From positions 1-44,198 of the forward strand of contig NZ_JAIXSV010000093.1 of assembly GCF_027484505.1 (NCBI RefSeq): a stretch of DNA of 44,198 nt. The letters run 5' to 3'. Made by a program: the position numbers and the translations under genes. Numbering within the stretch: the stretch's first letter is position 1; every line of letters starts with the position of its first letter. The notes beneath the pieces were generated by a model. The model made no database searches and was not told the origin of the DNA. It saw nothing but the letters and a program-made list of their open reading frames with translations. Source of the stretch: Asticcacaulis sp. GTDB taxonomy: Bacteria > Pseudomonadota > Alphaproteobacteria > Caulobacterales > Caulobacteraceae. Below, in pieces: positions 26,360 to 34,231 of this stretch.

Positions 26360-26809
26360 CTATTTCTTGCGCCGTGTGGCCAGCGCGCCCCACAGCATCA
26401 CCCCCAGCACGCTCAGAGTAGAGACGGTCAGCGCCATTACCAGTGTCATCGGCCTGATCCGCCCGTCACTCAGGGCCAGGACGGGCAGCATCACCGATAG
26501 CCATTGACAGCCCCCTGCGATCACTGGCCACGGATGTGGGGATTTCCAGCTCAGGGTAATCAGTACACCCAGAAAAAAGCCGTTCGCTATCAAAGCGCTG
26601 ATGACATGACCGTGTACACTGCCCCACAGCGCCAGCAGCGGCAAACAGCTCAGGAGCCCGGCGATCCACACACGCTGACGCCCGTCGTCCCGGAAAACAC
26701 CGTCGATTCGCTGACGGATTACGCGCCGTAGCCCCTGTGGGCGTCTTGTTTCCACCGGCAACGGTCTCCCCCCCGAAACACCAGAATAGGGCGGGAAGAG
26801 TAGAAACAT
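26360..26809 (-). CDS. Hypothetical small membrane protein
   Basis: Not recognised. The 149-residue frame has a basic, Arg-rich first 45 residues (RRPQGLRRVIRQRIDG) and then four hydrophobic segments (about 47-65, 67-85, 93-113 and 120-143), ending in ATRRKK. The hydrophobic pattern and a positive tail support a real inner-membrane protein. The start at ATG 26809 lacks a convincing ribosome binding site, so the N terminus is uncertain. It is upstream of the S24 repressor on the same strand but that gene has its own promoter. Confidence 0.55.
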   Translation of the reverse strand: MFLLFPPYSGVSGGRPLPVETRRPQGLRRVIRQRIDGVFRDDGRQRVWIAGLLSCLPLLALWGSVHGHVISALIANGFFLGVLITLSWKSPHPWPVIAGGCQWLSVMLPVLALSDGRIRPMTLVMALTVSTLSVLGVMLWGALATRRKK

Positions 26810-26832
26810 CTATAGATTGTGGCAAGCCCGAT

Positions 26833-27246
26833 TTAGCAAATCAGAAAGTGCGCCTGAAGCGTGGCGATGGGCTGTTCGCGCAGCTCCTGCCACGCCCAGG
26901 CCTCGACATTGGCGATGGTGCGGCCGACGCGGTTGATGCGCGCACGGGCATAGGTGTCGATGGGCTTGCCGGAGCGCAGATACTGCACGCTGACATTGAC
27001 CGGCTTGGGGATCTGCTCGAACGTTTCAAACACCGACAACTGCGCCGTGGCGGTCAGCTCCAGAAACGCCCCGATCGTGCCGCCGTGCAGAGCGGGCAGC
27101 AGCGGGTTACCGATCAGGTGCGGCGCGAACGGCAGGATGGTGGTCAGTTCATTGCCCGCCATTTCCATCCGCAGGTTGAGAAACTGCGCGAAAGGGATGC
27201 GACTGAACAACTCTTCCGGGCCACTGATCATCAAGTCGGCAATCAT
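26833..27246 (-). CDS. PaaI-like hotdog-fold thioesterase (second of pair)
   Basis: Hotdog-fold proteins of this type hydrolyse acyl- or aryl-CoA thioesters. The 137-residue chain has the family core: a first half ending NPLLPALHGGTIGAFLELTA (the HGG motif and catalytic-helix acidic residue) and a second half PVNVSVQYLRSGKP then ARINRVGRTIANVEAWAWQE. Its ATG overlaps the stop of the preceding thioesterase (ATGA), implying coupled translation and perhaps a mixed oligomer. Substrate unknown. Confidence 0.82.
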   Translation of the reverse strand: MIADLMISGPEELFSRIPFAQFLNLRMEMAGNELTTILPFAPHLIGNPLLPALHGGTIGAFLELTATAQLSVFETFEQIPKPVNVSVQYLRSGKPIDTYARARINRVGRTIANVEAWAWQELREQPIATLQAHFLIC

Positions 27247-27695
27247 GCGTGGGCCTCGCGGTTTTTGAGGCAGGGGTGTGAGATGATGAAGGCGGCTTGC
27301 GCCGCGGCGACCGGGTCGCTCAGGGTGTCGTCATAGGCGAAGCCACGCACGAAGCCGACGCTGCGCGTCAGCTTGTAGCATTTGGCGAGGATAAACAGAT
27401 CGCGGTTGGGCTGAGCCGGACGCATATAGTCGATGCGCAAATCCATGGTGGCTATGGGCTTGTATTCATTCAGTTCATCCCAGACTGCCATGCCGCAGGC
27501 GTGGTCAAGCAGCGCCGTCACCGCTCCGCCAGCTATAACCCCCGTTTCCGGATCACCGATCAGGGACTGCGCATAGGGCAGGCGCAGCCGGATGCCTTCT
27601 TCGCTGCGTCCGGCGTAGCGGGCGCCCAGCGCCTTCATATAGGGGATATTGTCCACCAAAAGGTCGAAAACTTCACGAAAAGGCGCAATTGGCAT
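27243..27695 (-). CDS. PaaI-like hotdog-fold thioesterase (first of pair)
   Basis: A 150-residue hotdog thioesterase with DPETGVIAGGAVTALLDHACG (the V-I-x-GG core and an aspartate in the helix) and TMDLRIDYMRPAQPN, the standard second strand. Similar in layout but clearly different in sequence from the downstream partner: GG follows A rather than H. ATG 27695 follows GAGAGGCGAAG. It is divergent from queC with a 248-base gap. Confidence 0.85.
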   Translation of the reverse strand: MPIAPFREVFDLLVDNIPYMKALGARYAGRSEEGIRLRLPYAQSLIGDPETGVIAGGAVTALLDHACGMAVWDELNEYKPIATMDLRIDYMRPAQPNRDLFILAKCYKLTRSVGFVRGFAYDDTLSDPVAAAQAAFIISHPCLKNREAHA

Positions 27696-27825
27696 TGCTT
27701 CGCCTCTCTATGTTTTATTATTCAATGGGTTGCTGGAAAGTTCTGATGCGACTTGCCACCTGTAAATACGCCACAAAATAGTCTTATTATCTGAGGCATC
27801 GGCCCTTTGGTTGCATTGTGACGCA

Positions 27826-27845
27826 TTTTGACCTTCACGTCAAAA
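27826..27845. promoter_or_regulatory. Inverted repeat upstream of queC
   Basis: TTTTGAC-N6-GTCAAAA is a perfect 7-bp inverted repeat in the divergent gap between the thioesterase pair and queC. A second one, TTTGCA-ct-TGCAAA, is at 27871-27884. Both could be operators; no family is assigned. Confidence 0.4.
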
Positions 27846-27890
27846 CGATTGCGCGCCTCACAGGCGATAGTTTGCACTTGCAAATTCACT

Positions 27891-27924
27891 GAAACGGTTT
27901 CTTTACAGGAGAAACCTTTGTTTC
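27891..27924 (+). promoter_or_regulatory. Nested hairpin in the queC leader
   Basis: GGTTTCT (27896-27902) pairs with AGAAACC (27910-27916), and GAAAC (27891-27895) with GTTTC (27920-27924), giving a two-tier hairpin ending 19 bases before the queC ATG. It does not match the preQ1-I consensus (no AAAAACTA tail) that I would expect of a riboswitch. Confidence 0.45.
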
Positions 27925-27943
27925 CGTTACCCAGAGAGTACCC

Positions 27944-28669
27944 ATGACCCCGTCCGATCTTGAAACCGTACCCGCCGACCGTTCGGCTCTGGTGCTGTTT
28001 TCCGGCGGGCAGGATTCGACCGCCTGCCTCGCCTGGGCCCTGACCCATTTCGAGCGCGTGGAAACCATCGGCTTCGACTATGGTCAGCGCCACGCCATTG
28101 AAATGACGACGCGCGCCCGCGTGCTGGAACGCTTTCCAGACGTGTTTGAACCGGCGCGCACGCGACTGGGTGACGATCATGTGGTTGATCTCAAAGGCTT
28201 TGGGCGCGTGGCGGAATCGTCGCTGACGCGCGAGCAGGAAATCCGCATGGGGGAACGCGGCCTGCCCAACTCTTTTGTTCCGGGGCGCAATCTGGTCTTC
28301 TTCGTCTATGCTGCCGCCGTGGCTGATCGCCGCGGCATCGACCATCTGGTCGGCGGCATGTGCGAGACGGATTTTTCCGGCTATCCCGACTGCCGTAAGG
28401 ACACGCTGGAGGCCATGCAAACCGTGCTCAATCTCGGCATCGAGCGGCCCTATGTGATCGGCGCGCCGCTGATGTTCCTGACCAAGGCCGAAACCTGGGC
28501 TTTGACGCATCAGCTGGGCGGAGACGCGCTGGTCGATCTGGTGCTCGAAGACACCCATACCTGCTATATGGGGGAGCGCGGTGAGCGGCATGAATGGGGC
28601 TATGGCTGCGGCACCTGCCCGGCGTGCGAACTGCGGGCCCGCGGTTTCGAGCAGTGGCGTAACGGCTGA
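27944..28669 (+). CDS. queC: 7-cyano-7-deazaguanine (preQ0) synthase
   Basis: Converts 7-carboxy-7-deazaguanine to preQ0 with ATP and ammonia, in queuosine synthesis. The 241-residue protein has the ATP-pyrophosphatase loop SGGQDS at residues 20-25 and a C-terminal zinc site with cysteines in TCYMGE and GCGTCPACELR. The ATG at 27944 follows AGAGAG. Its TGA overlaps the queE ATG by one base, so the two are translated together. The leader holds inverted repeats and a nested hairpin. Confidence 0.96.
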   Translation: MTPSDLETVPADRSALVLFSGGQDSTACLAWALTHFERVETIGFDYGQRHAIEMTTRARVLERFPDVFEPARTRLGDDHVVDLKGFGRVAESSLTREQEIRMGERGLPNSFVPGRNLVFFVYAAAVADRRGIDHLVGGMCETDFSGYPDCRKDTLEAMQTVLNLGIERPYVIGAPLMFLTKAETWALTHQLGGDALVDLVLEDTHTCYMGERGERHEWGYGCGTCPACELRARGFEQWRNG

Positions 28670-29319
28670 TGGTCTATAGTTTCAAAGAGATATTCCTGAC
28701 TCTTCAGGGCGAAGGCGGGCAGGCGGGCCGTGTGGCGGTGTTTGCACGCTTTGCCGGCTGCAATCTGTGGAGCGGGCGCGAACAGGACCGCGCAACGGCA
28801 GCCTGCACCTTTTGCGACACGGATTTTGTCGGCACGGACGGCGAGGGTGGCGGCAAGTTCGACACGCCCGAAGCGGTGGTGGCAGCACTGGATGCGCATT
28901 GGGGTCAGATTGACCCGGCGCACAAATCGGTCGTCTTCACCGGCGGCGAACCGTTGCTGCAACTGGACGCGCCTCTGATCGCGGCGGTGAAGGCCGCGGG
29001 CTATTTCATCGCGGTGGAATCGAACGGTACGCTGCGCGCACCCATTGGCATCGACTGGCTGTGCATCTCGCCCAAGGGCGAAAACCGCCTGCATCAGACG
29101 TCCGGGCAGGAGTTGAAACTGGTCTGGCCGCAGGATCGCGTCGATCCGGCGGAGTTTGCCGCTATGGACTTTGAGCGCTTCTACCTGCAACCAAAAGACC
29201 CGCTGGATCAGGACCCGGCCATGCGCGCCGCCCATACGCAGGCGGTGATCGACTACTGTCTGGCCCATCCGCAATGGCGCATGAGCGTTCAGACACACAA
29301 GGTCGTAGGGATCAGGTAG
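28669..29319 (+). CDS. queE: 7-carboxy-7-deazaguanine synthase
   Basis: Radical SAM enzyme that contracts 6-carboxytetrahydropterin to 7-carboxy-7-deazaguanine, the substrate of QueC. The cluster cysteines are C31, C46 and C49, giving C-x14-C-x2-C instead of the usual C-x3-C-x2-C; this longer loop is a known variant in proteobacterial QueE (as in Burkholderia multivorans). FCDTDFVGTDG and VVFTGGEPLLQLD support the assignment. The 216-residue chain overlaps the 3-prime end of the convergent phosphatase gene by eight bases. Confidence 0.95.
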   Translation: MVYSFKEIFLTLQGEGGQAGRVAVFARFAGCNLWSGREQDRATAACTFCDTDFVGTDGEGGGKFDTPEAVVAALDAHWGQIDPAHKSVVFTGGEPLLQLDAPLIAAVKAAGYFIAVESNGTLRAPIGIDWLCISPKGENRLHQTSGQELKLVWPQDRVDPAEFAAMDFERFYLQPKDPLDQDPAMRAAHTQAVIDYCLAHPQWRMSVQTHKVVGIR

Positions 29320-30526
29320 ATTTACCCCGGCGCGCCCGGCGGCGACGCGGCCGCTTTTTGACCATAGACAGCAGAAGGCCTTCGCGCAGGCCGCGATCGG
29401 CGACGCGCAGACGGTCACACGGCCACAGGCTTTGCACGGCCTCTAAAATGGCGGCTCCGGCCAGCACCAGATCGGCGCGATCCTTGCCGATACAGGGTTC
29501 TTGCTCGCGTCCCCTTTGTCCCAGCCCCAGCAGACGGTCGATGACCGCGCGGCACTGATCATGCGTCATCCACAGGCCATCGACCTTTGAGCGGTCATAA
29601 CGGTCCAGCTTAAGATGCATTCCGGCCAGAGAGGTGATGGCCCCCGACGTACCGACAATATAGGCCTGCTGGGCATCGAAATGCGGGCGCAAAGGCTCCG
29701 GGGCTTTGAAGTCGATCAGGGATTGACGCACATCCTCGACCATCTGCGCGAACCACGCCTGCTTGTCGCCGTCGGGCGGCTCCGGGAAGCGTTCGGCCAG
29801 ATTGACCACGCCTTTGGGAATGGAGATCCAGTATTGCGGACGCGGTGTTTTGGCCCGCGCCGTCAGGCCGCGCGGGGCGTTGGTGCCGGTTGGCTCCGTT
29901 TCTTCCCCCAGAGGCAGCCATGAAATCTCGGTCGATCCGCCGCCGACATCCATCACAATGGCGGCCCTCGCGTCGCCTTCCAGCAAGGAGGCGCAGCCGA
30001 CAACCGACAGACGCGCTTCTTCTTCCGGCGTGATGATGGTCAGCTTGAGACCGGTTTCCTTTTCAACGCGGCGGATGAAGTCGGGACCGTTTTGCGCGAT
30101 GCGGCAGGCCTGTGTGGCGACGGCGCGCGTGCGTACCACTGGCCGCCGCCCGATCTTTTCGGCGCACAGCTTAAGCGCCGCCAGCGCACGCTCCATGGCG
30201 CGATCCGACAGATTGCCCGTCTGGCTCAGGCCTTCGCCCAGTCGCACGATGCGAGAAAAGGCCTCAACGATGCGAAACTGACCATTGTGCCAGGCGGCGA
30301 TCATCAGACGGCAATTATTCGTGCCGAGATCAAGCGCGGCATAGAGAGGCGATGGGTCCGCCGCCACCGCACGCTGGGGCGGCCTATCTTTTTGCGGTTG
30401 AGTCTGCGCGGGCGAGGCGGGCACCGCCGACTTAAGGGCTTGCGCCGCGCGGTGGCCGCTGCCTTTGCGGGCGCGGCGCGGTCCCCGCCTGCGTGGCGGA
30501 CCGCTTTTTGAGGGAGCCTCACTCAT
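29312..30526 (-). CDS. Ppx/GppA family phosphatase
   Basis: Exopolyphosphatase / guanosine pentaphosphatase family, 404 residues. The domain starts near residue 64 with ALDLGTNNCRLMIA (phosphate-binding loop 1) and includes GGGSTEISWL (loop 2) and VGTSGAITSLAGMHL. The enzyme lacks the C-terminal HD-type domain of longer Ppx proteins, as is usual in Alphaproteobacteria. Both ends are strongly basic: RRRGPRRARK near residue 12 and KKRPRRRRARR at the C terminus. Whether it acts on polyphosphate or pppGpp cannot be told. It may be cotranscribed with nothing; hspQ is divergent. Confidence 0.9.
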   Translation of the reverse strand: MSEAPSKSGPPRRRGPRRARKGSGHRAAQALKSAVPASPAQTQPQKDRPPQRAVAADPSPLYAALDLGTNNCRLMIAAWHNGQFRIVEAFSRIVRLGEGLSQTGNLSDRAMERALAALKLCAEKIGRRPVVRTRAVATQACRIAQNGPDFIRRVEKETGLKLTIITPEEEARLSVVGCASLLEGDARAAIVMDVGGGSTEISWLPLGEETEPTGTNAPRGLTARAKTPRPQYWISIPKGVVNLAERFPEPPDGDKQAWFAQMVEDVRQSLIDFKAPEPLRPHFDAQQAYIVGTSGAITSLAGMHLKLDRYDRSKVDGLWMTHDQCRAVIDRLLGLGQRGREQEPCIGKDRADLVLAGAAILEAVQSLWPCDRLRVADRGLREGLLLSMVKKRPRRRRARRGKST

Positions 30527-30792
30527 GGTGGCTCATACCCCGCTTTATCAGTATGTGGGACGCTGGGGCCTTTGGCCGCGTCAAGTTGCCCTCAGCCTAG
30601 ACCGCATTTTCCTCCGTGCAAAGCGCTTTTGTGTTAATTTCGTCACGGCGCGGACGGGTAATTCTGCAACGACCCACGCGCCGCATGAATTGCCTGCGTT
30701 TCCGACAACCAAAGGGGGAAGGGGGAAGGCGCGGGTGCCGAGTCGCGCTACACCAGACGGGTGGACAATACCGCAACCGAGGGGAGGCGCTG

Positions 30793-31173
30793 ATGATTAC
30801 CGATTCTGTCTCTGGTTCCGTTACCGGCGCTTATGTAACGGGCAGCGGGGATCGTGCGGCGCGTTTCGGCATCGGTCAGCTGGTCCGCCACGTCCTGTTC
30901 GACTTTCGCGGCGTGGTCTTCGATATTGATCCACAGTTTTCGGATACCGAAGAATGGCTTATGGCCATCCCCGAAGCGGTGCGCCCGGACAAGGATCAGC
31001 CCTTTTATCACCTGCTCGCTGAAAATGGCGACATCTGCTACGTCGCCTATGCGTCAGAGGGCAATCTCTGCCCGGACGAGACGGGTATGCCGTTGCGCCA
31101 CCCGCAGGCGGACCTCATTTTTGAACGTTTCGAAAATGGCCGTTATCTGCTGAAATCGCGTCTGGCCAATTAA
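30793..31173 (+). CDS. hspQ: Heat shock protein HspQ (YccV-like)
   Basis: HspQ binds hemimethylated DNA in vitro and acts as a specificity factor for Lon in Salmonella and Yersinia. The 126-residue protein has the family sequence: FGIGQLVRHVLFDFRGVVFDIDP, then QPFYHLLAENGD and YVAYASEGNL. ATG 30793 follows GGGGAGG; the frame extends upstream without similarity. A 266-base gap separates it from the divergent phosphatase gene. I could not identify a clear sigma-32 promoter there. Confidence 0.92.
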   Translation: MITDSVSGSVTGAYVTGSGDRAARFGIGQLVRHVLFDFRGVVFDIDPQFSDTEEWLMAIPEAVRPDKDQPFYHLLAENGDICYVAYASEGNLCPDETGMPLRHPQADLIFERFENGRYLLKSRLAN

Positions 31174-31343
31174 GCGGCTCTGGTCAGCGGAGCGTCATCC
31201 CCAGACCTGTAAGGGACTGCCGTAATTTTGCCGTGCTGAAATCGTTTCGTCGCGGATAAGGCGGCATCGTCTGCACGCGGCTGAAAACCGCGTTCAGCCC
31301 GCATTCATGATGGTTTCTTTATGATGGCGAATGAAACTGACAT

Positions 31344-31379
31344 AAAAAAAGCTCACCAATTCTGAAAGAATTGGTGAGC
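31344..31379 (-). terminator. Intrinsic terminator of tRNA-Lys
   Basis: On the minus strand GCTCACCAATTC-N5-GAATTGGTGAGC is followed by seven T residues. The left arm consists of the last eight bases of the tRNA (GCTCACCA) plus four more, so the terminator stem uses the acceptor 3-prime strand and CCA. Confidence 0.88.
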
Positions 31380-31448
31380 CCGCTGGGACTCGAACCCAGG
31401 ACCCTCTGATTAAAAGTCAGATGCTCTAGCCGGCTGAGCTACGGGCTC
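31372..31448 (-). tRNA. tRNA-Lys (anticodon UUU)
   Basis: A 77-base cloverleaf including encoded CCA. Acceptor arms GAGCCCG and CGGGCTC pair in full; D-arm GCTC...GAGC; the anticodon loop CTTTTAA between TCTGA and TCAGA gives anticodon TTT; the T-arm has GGTTCGAGTCC. It is a single gene between hspQ and a lipoprotein gene. Confidence 0.97.
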
Positions 31449-31490
31449 ATCAAGACGTACCTTGCGACCGAAGTCGTTTCGGGTGCGGTC

Positions 31491-31519
31491 TTCATAGTGG
31501 GGAGTTTTTGTTTGCGCAA
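31491..31519 (-). promoter_or_regulatory. Probable promoter of tRNA-Lys
   Basis: On the minus strand TTGCGC (31514-31519) and TATGAA (31491-31496) are 17 bases apart, ending about 42 bases before the mature tRNA 5-prime end. Confidence 0.5.
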
Positions 31520-31593
31520 GCGCAAGGTTCAAGTTTTATGTGTTGTGTTGTAGATAAATGGCGTACAGCAGGGTGCGCGGAGGGACTTTCAGA

Positions 31594-32310
31594 ATGAAGA
31601 TGTGGCGTATCGCTTCGGCTATTGGCGGAATCGCGTGCCTCTTCGGCCCCCTTAGTGCCTGCGCGAGCAAGCCTGACAAGGTGCAGATCGTCGAATCTCA
31701 CCCGGTAGAGGCCGCCGACCCCAAGACGAAAAATGATCCGACGTTCACTCAGACCATGCGCAAGAGCGCTTCGGATGTGGGGGACGGCTTTGGGGACGCC
31801 ATTACCGCGCCGCTGGTCGATCTCAACCTGAAACGCAAGGAAATCCCGCCGGTTCTGATGCGGGCGTCTAAAAACACCTACGATCTGGCCAATCTGGAAA
31901 ACTGCGAATCCATCGCGGGCGAGGTAGCCCTGCTGGATCAGGCGCTGGGGCCGGATTTTGATGAACCGCCGCCCCCGGAAGGGACCATGACTTCACGTGG
32001 CGGCAAGATGGCCTCGGATGCGACCCTGACGGCGGTGCGTTCAGCGGCCACCGATGTGTTGCCTATGCGCGGCCTGATCCGCAAAGTGACAGGGGCTGAA
32101 AAGCATCAGAAGGCTATGGACCGCGCCATTGCCGCCGGTAATGTGCGCCGGGCCTATCTGAAAGGCATCGGCATGAACAAGAACTGTGCCCCACCGGCAG
32201 CGCCGTCGTGGTTTGTCCCCAAACAGGCGCGCGTGACGGTGGAGGAGGTCATGGACGAACCGGCGCCGGCCGCGGCACCGAAACCCCAAAAAATTAACAA
32301 GCGCAAATAA
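31594..32310 (+). CDS. Hypothetical lipoprotein
   Basis: Not recognised as a known family. The 238-residue protein has a signal peptide with lipobox GPLSAC (about residues 18-23) and no further membrane helix. A conserved-looking middle part, LKRKEIPPVLMRASKNTYDLANLENCESIAGEVALLDQALGPDFDEPP, and a segment ending IRKVTGAEKHQKAMDRAIAAGNVRRAYLKGIG, look like a helical periplasmic domain; the tail is Pro/Ala/Lys-rich. ATG 31594 follows CGGAGGGA. Similar proteins exist in Caulobacterales as I recall, but without a function. Confidence 0.8.
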   Translation: MKMWRIASAIGGIACLFGPLSACASKPDKVQIVESHPVEAADPKTKNDPTFTQTMRKSASDVGDGFGDAITAPLVDLNLKRKEIPPVLMRASKNTYDLANLENCESIAGEVALLDQALGPDFDEPPPPEGTMTSRGGKMASDATLTAVRSAATDVLPMRGLIRKVTGAEKHQKAMDRAIAAGNVRRAYLKGIGMNKNCAPPAAPSWFVPKQARVTVEEVMDEPAPAAAPKPQKINKRK

Positions 32311-32345
32311 TTACATTGCGATCTTAAAGCGCCCGTTAGCTTTAG

Positions 32346-32472
32346 GAGTGGGATGATTTGTACTGGAATCATCCCACTCAAGCCGCCATTGAGGCGGCGG
32401 CCAAGGTGGCGCAGCCCGTACCCGGCGAAGGGCAAAACTAAAACGAGATCATTATGTTAAAGTAATGATCTA
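32346..32472 (+). repeat. Family 1 structured intergenic repeat, copy C
   Basis: First hairpin GAGTGGGATGAT-N10-ATCATCCCACTC (12 bp), shared core, then AGATCATTA-N8-TAATGATCT. Relative to copy B, several bases of the first stem changed on both arms. The distal end contains the TAG stop (32470-32472) of tgt. Located tail-to-tail between the lipoprotein gene and tgt. Confidence 0.88.
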
Positions 32473-33591
32473 GGCGGGCGCTTTAAGATGCGTTTCGTGG
32501 AACCATTTGCGGAAGGCCTGAAACTCACCGGCGGCAATGGCGGCGCGCATGCGGATCATCAAAGCCTGAAAGAAGGCGATGTTGTGCCAGCTTAACAGCA
32601 CCTGCCCCAGGATTTCCTCGGCCTTGAACAGGTGGTGCAGATAGGCCTTGGAATAGTCGCGGCTGGCCGGGCAGTCGCTTGTGGCATCCAGCGGCGTGTC
32701 GTCTTCGGCAAAGCGGGCGTTTTTGATATTGATCGGGCCTTCCCAGGTCCACACCTGACCGTGGCGGCCAGAGCGCGTCGGCAGGACGCAGTCGAACATA
32801 TCGACGCCGCGTGCCACGCCTTCGACCAGATCAATCGGCTTACCTACCCCCATCAGGTAGCGCGGACGATCCCACGGCAGCAGCGGCGCGCAGTATTCGA
32901 GGGTGTTGCACATGGCCTCATGGCCTTCACCGACGGCCAGACCGCCGATGGCATAGCCGTCAAAGCCGATCTCCAGCAGACGGTCGGTCGATTCGCGGCG
33001 TAGGCTCTCAAAGGTCGAACCCTGCTGAATGCCGAACAGGGCCTGCGTGTCGCGCTGACCGAAGGCCTGTTTCGACCGCAGCCCCCAGCGCGCCGACAGT
33101 TGCAGCGCCTTTTGCGCGCGCGCTTCGTCGGCGGGCCATGAGACGCACTCATCGAGTTGCATCACGATGTCGGAGCCCAGCAGGTCGGCCTGAATCTCCA
33201 TCGAGCGTTCCGGTGACAGGACGTGCTTTGAGCCATCGATATGGCTCTGAAAGGTCACGGCCTCTTCGGTGACTTTGGAGATTTGCGACAGGCTCATCAC
33301 CTGAAAGCCGCCGGAATCGGTGAGGATGGGGCCGTCCCAGCCCATGAATTTGTGCAGGCCGCCCAGCCGCTTAACACGCTCGGCCGACGGGCGTAGCATC
33401 AGGTGATAGGTGTTACCGAGGATGATTTTGGCGTGGCTCTGACGCACCATGTCGAGCGTCAGCGCCTTGACCGTGGCGGCGGTGCCCACCGGCATGAAGA
33501 TAGGGGTCGGGATGTCGCCACGCGGCGTTTTCAGCACGCCCGTGCGGGCCTGACCATCGGAAGCGGAGATTTCAAAAGGGAATGCGGACAT
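32470..33591 (-). CDS. tgt: Queuine/preQ1 tRNA-ribosyltransferase
   Basis: Exchanges guanine 34 of tRNA-Asp, -Asn, -His and -Tyr for preQ1. 373 residues, with the catalytic residues in place: [33 protein letters not shown] and the nucleophile region [19 protein letters not shown]. The C-terminal zinc site, normally C-x-C-x2-C with a later His, reads S305-D-C307-P-A-S310, with H319/H320 following; two of three cysteines are serine. ATG 33591 was chosen over a TTG 24 bases upstream. Four other genes lie between it and queA, which is often its direct neighbour. The stop codon is part of a family 1 repeat. Confidence 0.95.
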   Translation of the reverse strand: MSAFPFEISASDGQARTGVLKTPRGDIPTPIFMPVGTAATVKALTLDMVRQSHAKIILGNTYHLMLRPSAERVKRLGGLHKFMGWDGPILTDSGGFQVMSLSQISKVTEEAVTFQSHIDGSKHVLSPERSMEIQADLLGSDIVMQLDECVSWPADEARAQKALQLSARWGLRSKQAFGQRDTQALFGIQQGSTFESLRRESTDRLLEIGFDGYAIGGLAVGEGHEAMCNTLEYCAPLLPWDRPRYLMGVGKPIDLVEGVARGVDMFDCVLPTRSGRHGQVWTWEGPINIKNARFAEDDTPLDATSDCPASRDYSKAYLHHLFKAEEILGQVLLSWHNIAFFQALMIRMRAAIAAGEFQAFRKWFHETHLKAPA

Positions 33592-33684
33592 GGATGGGGT
33601 ATTAGACGCCCTCAATCTCTAAGTCAAAGCGGTTGCAAGTTGGCTGTCGAAGTTGCACCTTCTGATACGACAAGGGAGGGAGTG

Positions 33685-34227
33685 ATGAAGATATATCTAT
33701 GGGTCGCAGGCGTGAGCTTTGTTCTTCTCGCCCCCATTGCCCACGCCAAAGAAAAACTGGAATGGCGCTACGACCGTGCAAATGAAGGTGTTTTGGTTCT
33801 CTATGACGTTGATAGCGGCCGTTACCCTTATGAGGAGCTGTCTTTGACCTGTGAGGACAATGGCGATTTGAGTGTCGAAGCGAGAGGGATCCGCTTATGG
33901 AGTGACGTAAACGGGCCTGTTATTGATCCCGATGATCTTCAGAGTTTAGCGATTGAAACGGATATGTTCCGTATTGAAGCCCCATTACAAAAGGTGACCT
34001 CTGAGTATTTAGGATGGGCGCAGGCACGGTTCCCTAAGTCCGGTATGTTGGTAGAGGGGCTCAGGGGCACATTTTTGGTAGTGCGTGCTGTCAATCGAAA
34101 TCCGGTGACGTCACGCCCGCTGGAGCGGGGTGACTACAGCCGACTATATTCCCCGCCCGACTACACGAAATCCGGACCTTTTCGCCAATATTGTGCAAAG
34201 CGGATTCCCCCAACAGCACGATATTGA
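33685..34227 (+). CDS. Hypothetical exported protein
   Basis: Not recognised. A 180-residue protein with a signal peptide (residues 1-20, ending AHA) and a soluble region without membrane helices or repeats; two cysteines (in LTCEDNGD and QYCAKR) could form a disulphide. ATG 33685 follows AAGGGAGGG, supporting translation. Third codon positions are clearly less GC-rich than in the flanking genes, which suggests more recent arrival. Its stop is 4 bases from the stop of the next, convergent gene. Confidence 0.7.
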   Translation: MKIYLWVAGVSFVLLAPIAHAKEKLEWRYDRANEGVLVLYDVDSGRYPYEELSLTCEDNGDLSVEARGIRLWSDVNGPVIDPDDLQSLAIETDMFRIEAPLQKVTSEYLGWAQARFPKSGMLVEGLRGTFLVVRAVNRNPVTSRPLERGDYSRLYSPPDYTKSGPFRQYCAKRIPPTARY

Positions 34228-34231
34228 AAAC

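Noticed and set aside
27891-27924. preQ1 riboswitch before queC
   Set aside because: The hairpin is real, but the A-rich tail and loop sequence of preQ1-I are missing by eye; left as an unclassified leader.
28669-29319. Broken radical SAM motif in queE
   Set aside because: The longer C-x14-C-x2-C spacing is a known QueE variant, so it is not a defect.
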